From Bacteroidota bacterium (GTDB lineage: Bacteria > Bacteroidota > Bacteroidia > Flavobacteriales > Weeksellaceae): DNA of 6,766 nucleotides. Under the pieces are notes generated by a model. It worked only from the letters and a program-made list of their open reading frames with translations, ran no database searches and was not told where the DNA came from. The translations under genes and the position numbers were made by a program. The DNA is taken from NCBI GenBank assembly GCA_023399595.1, contig JAEWOR010000018.1, positions 1-6,766 on the forward strand, read 5' to 3'. Of the stretch, positions 1-5,172 are shown piece after piece (position 1 is the stretch's first letter; each line of letters starts with the position of its first letter).

Positions 1-469
1 GATATTCATCGTGAAGTTGAATCATCAATTGATCTCTGTAATTTTTAGCGAGAATAGATGCTGCTGCAATGCTTAAAAATTTAGAATCTCCTTTAATAAT
101 GCACTGATGCGGAATGAATGGATAGGGATGAAAACGGTTTCCGTCTACCAAGATCAACTCTGGTCGTATTTTTAATTGATCCAATGCCAAATGCATCGCA
201 TGAATACTTGCGTTTAGGATGTTATGTCCATCAATAAAAGAAGGAGGAAGTTCGGCAATTGCAAAATCATCCACATTATCCCGGATATAACGATCTAGTT
301 CTACACGAGTTTTAACATTCAATTTTTTAGAATCGTTAACTAAATTTTGCTTAAAATTATCATTAATAATTACAGCTGCCGCAACTACGGGACCGCACAA
401 GCATCCTCTACCGACTTCATCGCAACCTGCTTCAATGTAATGATTGTTCCATTTTCTTAGTAATTCCAT
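1..469 (-). CDS. rnhB: Ribonuclease HII, N-terminal 156 codons (3' end outside window)
   Basis: This enzyme cleaves the RNA strand of RNA/DNA hybrids and nicks 5' of single ribonucleotides embedded in DNA; it acts in the cytoplasm during replication and repair. Reading leftward from the ATG at 469-467, the protein opens MELLRKWNNHYIEAGCDEVG. All four metal-binding acidic residues of the family can be placed: Asp17 and Glu18 in GCDEVGRG, Asp109 in LILVDGN, and Asp128 in KGDSKFLSI. The family block SIAAASILAKNYRDQL follows at about 133-148. The start suits the family, which usually begins 10-20 residues before the DE motif. Full-length proteins are about 200 aa, so roughly the last 45 residues are missing. 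Cys16, Cys23 and Cys25 cluster around the active-site loop (GCDEVGRGCLCGP); Cys25 is where relatives often have Ala, judged from memory. The gene is divergent from the SusC/SusD operon. There is no Shine-Dalgarno sequence, as is usual in Bacteroidota. Identity is near certain. Confidence 0.97.
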   Translation of the reverse strand, partial: MELLRKWNNHYIEAGCDEVGRGCLCGPVVAAAVIINDNFKQNLVNDSKKLNVKTRVELDRYIRDNVDDFAIAELPPSFIDGHNILNASIHAMHLALDQLKIRPELILVDGNRFHPYPFIPHQCIIKGDSKFLSIAAASILAKNYRDQLMIQLHDEY

Positions 470-475
470 ATTTTA

Positions 476-500
476 ACCCCATTTTTATGGGGTGTTTTTT
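476..500 (+). terminator. Rightward intrinsic terminator; also the 5' leader hairpin of rnhB
   Basis: A perfect 7-bp inverted repeat, ACCCCAT (476-482) and ATGGGGT (487-493), encloses a TTTT loop. On the plus strand it is followed by G and then six T (495-500), the form of a rho-independent terminator for rightward transcription. No rightward gene precedes it in the window, only the antisense of rnhB, so its likely role is to stop antisense or read-through transcripts before the SusC/SusD operon. On the minus strand the same repeat lies in the predicted rnhB leader, ending 6 nt before the start codon and without a following U-run, so it would not terminate there but could affect translation. 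The structure is seen directly; both roles are inferred. Confidence 0.6.
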
Positions 501-510
501 GTTAAAAACG

Positions 511-518
511 CAAATTTA
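511..518 (-). promoter_or_regulatory. Probable -7 promoter box of rnhB (TAnnTTTG)
   Basis: Read on the minus strand this is TAAATTTG, a perfect match to the Bacteroidota -7 consensus TAnnTTTG. It predicts transcription starting near 505 and a leader of about 36 nt before the rnhB ATG at 469. The partner -33 box (consensus TTTG) should lie about 19-20 bp upstream, near 538-542. Only a weak match is present there, so the call rests mainly on the -7 box and its position. AT-rich DNA produces such boxes by chance fairly often. Confidence 0.5.
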
Positions 519-520
519 GT

Positions 521-542
521 AAATTTTTAAGAATTTTTTAAG
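521..542. repeat. Tandem 11-bp AT-rich direct repeat between divergent promoters
   Basis: AAATTTTTAAG (521-531) is followed directly by AATTTTTTAAG (532-542), matching at 10 of 11 positions. The two copies lie one helical turn apart, between the leftward -7 box at 511-518 and the rightward promoter at 549-580. Possible roles are an operator for a dimeric regulator, or an A/T-tract element that bends DNA or aids promoter activity. The sequence is of low complexity, so chance or simple slippage is also possible. Confidence 0.4.
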
Positions 543-548
543 GATTTG

Positions 549-580
549 TTTGGTCACTTCTTTGAACTTTTGCACATTTG
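549..580 (+). promoter_or_regulatory. Probable promoter of the SusC/SusD operon
   Basis: TTTG at 549-552 and CACATTTG at 573-580 are 20 bp apart, as expected for the Bacteroidota housekeeping promoter (TTTG, 19-21 bp, TAnnTTTG). The -7 box differs from consensus only at its first base (C for T). Transcription would start near 585-590, giving a short leader of about 15-20 nt before the ATG at 605. That leader is A/T-rich and has no Shine-Dalgarno sequence. The slightly weakened -7 box would suit a gene that depends on an activator, but this is inference. Another TTTG at 561-564 is too close to serve as the -33 box. Confidence 0.55.
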
Positions 581-604
581 TTCCACTGAAAAATTTAATT
601 TGAT

Positions 605-3523
605 ATGAAGAAACTTACAACAAGTGTGTTGGCGGTTGTTCTTACTTCGTCATTTGCTTTGGTAAATGCACAACAGAAAGACACTGCAAGAACACAGGAT
701 ATCGAAGGTGTAGTCGTTACGGCCTTGGGTATTAAGAGAGAAAAACGAGCAATCGGTTATGCTACTCAAGAGATTAAAGGTGAGGTTATTTCAGATGCAG
801 GGCAAGTAAATGCACTGAGTTCCTTGTCCGGTAATGTTGCTGGAGTTCAGGTTACAGCTCCGTCTTCGTTGGGTGGGTCTACTAGGATTACGATGCGAGG
901 AGTTAGTTCCGTTACTGGTGAAAACCGCCCACTTATCGTAGTTGATGGAGTGCCTCTTGATAACTCCAATGTCAATAATATTGATACACAAAGGGGAGCA
1001 GGAGGTCGTGACTATGGAGATGCTACGTTTGATATTAATCCAGATGACATTGAAAGTGTTACGGTTCTGAAAGGAGGACCGGCAGCAGCACTTTATGGTT
1101 ACAGAGCTGGGAATGGAGCGATTATATACACGACAAAGTCGGGTAAAAAAGGGAGAACTGATATTCAAGTAAATACAGGGGTTTCGTTTGATGAAATATA
1201 TATTAGACCGAAACTGCAAACTATGTATGGAGGAGGTGGTGAATCTGAGCTGTCTCAAGTAGTCATTGATGGTCAAACGTACAATATTCCAGATTATAGT
1301 TATGATGAGTCTTGGGGTCCAAAATATGATCCTAATTTGTTATATCTTCCTTGGAATGCATTTGACCCTGAATTCGCAGCTGATTATATGAAACCAGTTC
1401 CTTGGGTGGCACCAAAACATGATGTTGATTCATTTTTTGATACTGGCGTAACTTATACCAATAACTTTTCTGTATCACAGGCATTCGAAAATTCAACAGT
1501 TAGACTATCTTATACAAACACGAAAATAAATGGCATTGTTCCCAATAGTTATGTGAAAAAAGATAACTTTAATATCAATGTAAATTCAAAGTTATCAGAT
1601 AAATTAACTGCAAATGCAATTGTAAATTATGTGCGTACAGAAGGTTTTAACCGTCCTGAACAAGGATATGGTGATAATTCAGTAGCTCAGAAATTTTATC
1701 AATGGGGGCAAAGACAACTTGATTATGCAAAATTAAAAGACTATAAATTAAGTACTGGAGAACAAAGAACATGGAATAGAACTGCATGGAATGATGCGAC
1801 TCCTCTATATTCGGATAACCCTTATTGGACGATTTATGAAAATACTTCTGAGGATTTTAGAAATAGATTTTATGGTAGCGCAGGTTTAACATATAATTTC
1901 AGTAAGAAGGTATATGCTACCGGAAAAGTTTATGGTGATACTTATAGTCAAACAATTTCATCAAGAGTTGCGATTGGATCTGCTGCAGTTCCAGAATTTA
2001 ATCTACAGAAGCGTACAAACTCTGAATATAACTATGAGGGTATTCTTCATTATGATGATAATTATGGTGATCTTAGTTTGAATAGTTTTGTTGGTTTCAA
2101 TATTATGAATAGAAAGTGGGACATTCTGCAGGGGAATACTGTGGGAGGATTAGTAATCCCTAATCTTTATAATCTTGCCAATAGTGTTGAAAATCCAATT
2201 TCTTCAAATGCCTCATATCATTTAGGGGTTAAAAGTTTATTTGCTTCCATTTCCTTAGGTTATAAAAACACACTCTTTATTGAAGCAACAGGTCGTAACG
2301 ACTGGTTTTCAATGTTGAATGATGATAAGTTCTATCCTTCGGTTACCGGTAGTTTCGTTTTTTCGAATGTTATTAATGCAAGTTGGTTAACATTTGGTAA
2401 ATTGAGAGCAGGTTGGTCAAATATTGCGGGAGGTAGTGATCCTTATATCAGACAAACATATGCAACTATTGGAACTCCATTCTCCGGTGATCCGATTTAT
2501 TCAATGCCTAATACATTTAATAATCCGCTAATCAAGCCTGAAATGAAAACAACCAAAGAGATTGGTTTGGAGGCGAGTTTCTTTAAAAATAGATTTGGTT
2601 TTGATGTCACTTATTATGACGTAAAAACTACAGATTTGATTATTCCACTACCTATTGATCCAGCTACAGGATACGGTTTTAAGAGAATTAATGCTGGAGA
2701 AATGACCAATAAAGGTATTGAAGCACTCGTTAACATCACACCAGTTAAATCATCTGATTTCTCTTGGGATATAACTTGGAACTTCACAAAAAATAAAAAT
2801 AAACTTGTAGAATTACAGGATGATCTTCAGAATTATATCCTTACAAATGCACCATTTAGAGTTCAGCTTGCAGCACAAGTAGGATATTCTTATGGAGTTA
2901 TTTTGGGGACTGACTTTGTTTACGACAGTGCAGGAAATAAAGTTGTAAATGCTAATGGAACTTATAAAGCATCCGAAATTAAGCCTTTAGGTTCTGTTTT
3001 GCCAGATTACAATATGGGCTTCAGAAATACATTTAAATATAAAAATTTAAGTTTATCATTCTTGATTGATATACAAGAAGGAGGAAAATACTTTTCTACC
3101 AGCCATATGTGGGGAATGTATTCTGGTATGCTCGAAGAGTCTGCACTTGGAGGAAATAGAGAAGATGGTGTAATTCTTCAGGGGGTAAAAGAAGATGGTA
3201 CTCCTAATGATGTACTCTTAGATGCTGCAACATGGGGGGGAAGCTATTACAGTACAGTAGATGCACAAAACGTTTTCGATGCAAGTTATATAAAACTAAG
3301 AGACGTAACAATTGGTTATGATCTTCCAAAATCTATTATAGGAAATGCATTTCAGGGAATTAGAATTTCTGCATTTGCAAGAAATTTATTTGCATGGAAT
3401 CTTGCATTTAATGGAATAGATCCAGAGAATACCTCTTATGGATCTGGTAATGTTCAAGGTTTGGAAGGAGGATCATTGCCTTCTACAAGAACTTATGGAT
3501 TTAATGTAAACTTCAAATTTTAA
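605..3523 (+). CDS. SusC/RagA family TonB-linked outer membrane transporter
   Basis: This is the large barrel subunit of a SusCD importer. It moves a ligand across the outer membrane using energy passed from the inner membrane by TonB/ExbBD. Residues 1-22 form a signal peptide (MKKLTTSVLAVV..., probable cut after NA at 22). A TonB-box-like segment follows at about 32-40 (DIEGVVVTA), running into the family signature VVVTALGIKREKRAIGYA. The plug domain spans about 40-180, with RPLIVVDGVPLDN at 108-120 and LKGGPAAALYGYRAGNGAII at 155-174, the usual end-of-plug motif. The rest, to 972, is the beta-barrel, ending ...YGFNVNFKF with a terminal Phe as expected for outer-membrane barrels. The carboxypeptidase-regulatory-like domain of about 80 residues found between signal peptide and TonB box in many SusC proteins is absent: only about 9 residues separate them. 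The frame is intact throughout. A run of seven G at 3234-3240 lies in codons 877-879. The gene is co-transcribed with the SusD gene 5 bp downstream. The family is certain and the substrate unknown. Confidence 0.96.
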   Translation: MKKLTTSVLAVVLTSSFALVNAQQKDTARTQDIEGVVVTALGIKREKRAIGYATQEIKGEVISDAGQVNALSSLSGNVAGVQVTAPSSLGGSTRITMRGVSSVTGENRPLIVVDGVPLDNSNVNNIDTQRGAGGRDYGDATFDINPDDIESVTVLKGGPAAALYGYRAGNGAIIYTTKSGKKGRTDIQVNTGVSFDEIYIRPKLQTMYGGGGESELSQVVIDGQTYNIPDYSYDESWGPKYDPNLLYLPWNAFDPEFAADYMKPVPWVAPKHDVDSFFDTGVTYTNNFSVSQAFENSTVRLSYTNTKINGIVPNSYVKKDNFNINVNSKLSDKLTANAIVNYVRTEGFNRPEQGYGDNSVAQKFYQWGQRQLDYAKLKDYKLSTGEQRTWNRTAWNDATPLYSDNPYWTIYENTSEDFRNRFYGSAGLTYNFSKKVYATGKVYGDTYSQTISSRVAIGSAAVPEFNLQKRTNSEYNYEGILHYDDNYGDLSLNSFVGFNIMNRKWDILQGNTVGGLVIPNLYNLANSVENPISSNASYHLGVKSLFASISLGYKNTLFIEATGRNDWFSMLNDDKFYPSVTGSFVFSNVINASWLTFGKLRAGWSNIAGGSDPYIRQTYATIGTPFSGDPIYSMPNTFNNPLIKPEMKTTKEIGLEASFFKNRFGFDVTYYDVKTTDLIIPLPIDPATGYGFKRINAGEMTNKGIEALVNITPVKSSDFSWDITWNFTKNKNKLVELQDDLQNYILTNAPFRVQLAAQVGYSYGVILGTDFVYDSAGNKVVNANGTYKASEIKPLGSVLPDYNMGFRNTFKYKNLSLSFLIDIQEGGKYFSTSHMWGMYSGMLEESALGGNREDGVILQGVKEDGTPNDVLLDAATWGGSYYSTVDAQNVFDASYIKLRDVTIGYDLPKSIIGNAFQGIRISAFARNLFAWNLAFNGIDPENTSYGSGNVQGLEGGSLPSTRTYGFNVNFKF

Positions 3524-3528
3524 TTAAA

Positions 3529-5094
3529 ATGAAAAAAATATTTTTGCTCCTATCGGCTTTTAGTTTGGCGTTTACAATAACAAGTTGCGCTGATACTTTT
3601 GATGATATTGACAATAACCCAAACTCAACAACCAATCCATTACCGACTGGATTATTTAATAGTGCTAATAAAGAATATTTAGATTATACAAGAGATGGAT
3701 GGGTTTCCGGTAGAATGGAATTACCGTGGGTACAATACTCTGCACAAAGAATATATACAGAAGAAGATCGATACCAGTATCGATTATCTACAGGTGTTCA
3801 GTTGTGGACAAGATCATATTATGTAGCCAATGATTATAAAAAAATCATTGATCTTAATACAGATCCGTCAACAGTAAGTCAAATGTCTGTATATGGAAAC
3901 ACCGAAAATCAGATTGCGGCATCAAGGATTATGTTAGCATTTGTATTTTCAAATTTAGTGGATGCATATGGAGATGTGCCCTACTGGTCTTATGGAAGCG
4001 ATGATTCTGATTTTCAGGCATTAGATCCGGATACTGTAGTACAACCTGTTTTTGCAAGTCAAAAAAAGATTTATACAGATATTTTGAAAGAGTTGAAAGA
4101 GTCAGCCGAGATGATTAACCTAGATGAAGATATTTTTGTTGCAGGAGATCAAATTTTTGGTGATCCTTTAAAAATGAAAAAATTTGCTAACTCTCTTAGA
4201 TTAAGAATCGCTAACCGGGTTAAAGATGTTATCCCAGAAGCTTCAGCACATATTACAGATGCAATTGCATCAGGGGTGATGACTTCTAATGATGATACTG
4301 TAGGTCTGACTTATGAAAGTAATTTAGTGAACCCTTCACCATTCTTTTCAACCTATTTGTCCCGTTCAGATTTTGCTATTTCCAAAACATTTGTTCAACT
4401 TCTTAAAGGAGAAAAAGGAAACTTTATTCAAGATCCAAGATTGTTTAAATATGCATCACCTGTCGCAGTTAAAGTAGGGAATATTAGAAATCAGACTATG
4501 TTTGAAGCTACAGATGCTGACGAGATTTCTGGAATGCCATATGGAGTTACTAGTCAAATTTCTACAACACAGGCTCCTACCTCTAGTTTCTTTGGTAAAG
4601 AGGTGTTAAAACCTAATTTCACCGAAATACTTATGGAATATTCTGAAGTTGAATTCCTTCTGAGCGAAGTTAATGGTTGGGATCAAACTCACTATGTAAA
4701 TGGAGTTACAGCATCTCTGGAAAAATGGGGAATTAGTGATGCAGACATTGAAACATATGTAAATGCTCTTCCAGCTGCAAGCAAGGAGAACGTAATTACC
4801 CAAAAATACATTGCATTATTTATGCAACCTGCAGAAGCATGGGCGGAATATAGAAGAACTGGCTATCCAAATACTCTATTATTACCTGGTCAAACTGCAG
4901 AATTGAACGTTGCTACTGCGAGTGGACAAACAACTTATGTGTTTACACCTCTAATTTCTGGACTTACAGATTTACCAACAAGAATCTATTATCCAACTAC
5001 AGTTCAAAGTTTGAATACAGCAAATTATCAAGCTGCATCTACAGCGATTGGTGGGGATGAAATGGATACAAAACTCATCTGGGACAAAAACTAA
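3529..5094 (+). CDS. SusD/RagB family nutrient-binding outer membrane lipoprotein
   Basis: This is the surface lipoprotein that acts as a lid on the SusC barrel encoded just upstream, capturing ligand and closing over the pore. It begins with a lipoprotein signal, MKKIFLLLSAFSLAFTITSC, with Cys20 as the likely lipidated residue. The following stretch, ADTFDDIDNNPN, is acidic, like surface-export signals in this phylum, and matches the usual opening of SusD-like proteins (F-[DE]-[DE]-I-x-x-N-P-N). Other family blocks are DAYGDVPY (145-152), KKFANSLRLRIANRV (217-231), EYSEVEFLLSE (370-380), EAWAEYRRTGYP (436-447) and the C-terminal LPTRIYYP ... NYQAA ... TKLIWDK (482-520). These fit the SusD-like_2 branch as I recall it (521 aa, within the normal range). 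The start lies 5 bp after the SusC stop, without a Shine-Dalgarno sequence, so the two genes are one operon. A strong terminator follows the stop by 24 bp. The ligand may be a glycan, peptide or other molecule; nothing here decides it. Confidence 0.95.
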   Translation: MKKIFLLLSAFSLAFTITSCADTFDDIDNNPNSTTNPLPTGLFNSANKEYLDYTRDGWVSGRMELPWVQYSAQRIYTEEDRYQYRLSTGVQLWTRSYYVANDYKKIIDLNTDPSTVSQMSVYGNTENQIAASRIMLAFVFSNLVDAYGDVPYWSYGSDDSDFQALDPDTVVQPVFASQKKIYTDILKELKESAEMINLDEDIFVAGDQIFGDPLKMKKFANSLRLRIANRVKDVIPEASAHITDAIASGVMTSNDDTVGLTYESNLVNPSPFFSTYLSRSDFAISKTFVQLLKGEKGNFIQDPRLFKYASPVAVKVGNIRNQTMFEATDADEISGMPYGVTSQISTTQAPTSSFFGKEVLKPNFTEILMEYSEVEFLLSEVNGWDQTHYVNGVTASLEKWGISDADIETYVNALPAASKENVITQKYIALFMQPAEAWAEYRRTGYPNTLLLPGQTAELNVATASGQTTYVFTPLISGLTDLPTRIYYPTTVQSLNTANYQAASTAIGGDEMDTKLIWDKN

Positions 5095-5118
5095 CAAACA
5101 CGTTGTCCTATAATTTTT

Positions 5119-5143
5119 AACCGCTCTTCGGAGCGGTTTTTTT
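5119..5143 (+). terminator. Intrinsic terminator of the SusC/SusD operon
   Basis: AACCGCTC (5119-5126) and GAGCGGTT (5131-5138) form a perfect 8-bp stem closed by a TTCG loop. C(UUCG)G is an unusually stable RNA tetraloop. The T-run at 5137-5143 follows directly, completing a classic rho-independent terminator. It sits 24 bp after the SusD stop codon and 29 bp before the argS start, separating the operon from the housekeeping gene. The reverse strand has no T-run directly beside the stem (only the TTAAAAATT flank), so it is mainly a one-way terminator. Confidence 0.92.
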
Positions 5144-5158
5144 ATTTCCGTATATTTG
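5127..5158 (+). promoter_or_regulatory. Probable argS promoter overlapping the operon terminator
   Basis: TATATTTG at 5151-5158 matches the Bacteroidota -7 consensus TAnnTTTG perfectly. Exactly 20 bp upstream is TTCG (5127-5130), a 3-of-4 match to the -33 box TTTG, and these same four bases are the loop of the terminator hairpin. Transcription would start near 5163-5165, leaving a leader of only about 8-10 nt before the ATG at 5173, so the argS mRNA would be almost leaderless. The -7 box is strong evidence; the -33 assignment is tentative. Confidence 0.55.
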
Positions 5159-5172
5159 TATCCAATTTTTTT

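Noticed and set aside
470..604. Possible small RNA or riboswitch in the intergenic region before the SusC gene
   Set aside because: The predicted rightward leader is only about 15-20 nt, and apart from the short hairpin at 476-493 no extended structure or known riboswitch motif is visible.
791..1276. A 161-codon open frame on the minus strand inside the SusC gene
   Set aside because: It lies antisense to conserved plug-domain coding sequence, and its translation is rich in Ser, Asn, Ile and Cys with no recognisable domain. It is a shadow of the real gene.
3767..3784. Perfect 7-bp inverted repeat ATCGATA/TATCGAT with a 4-nt loop inside the SusD gene
   Set aside because: It is coding sequence (around residues 80-86) with no following T-run. 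A few 7-bp stems with short loops are expected by chance in a window this size.
4606..4803. A 65-codon minus-strand open frame inside the SusD gene
   Set aside because: It is antisense to conserved SusD sequence, with no start context or domain to support it.
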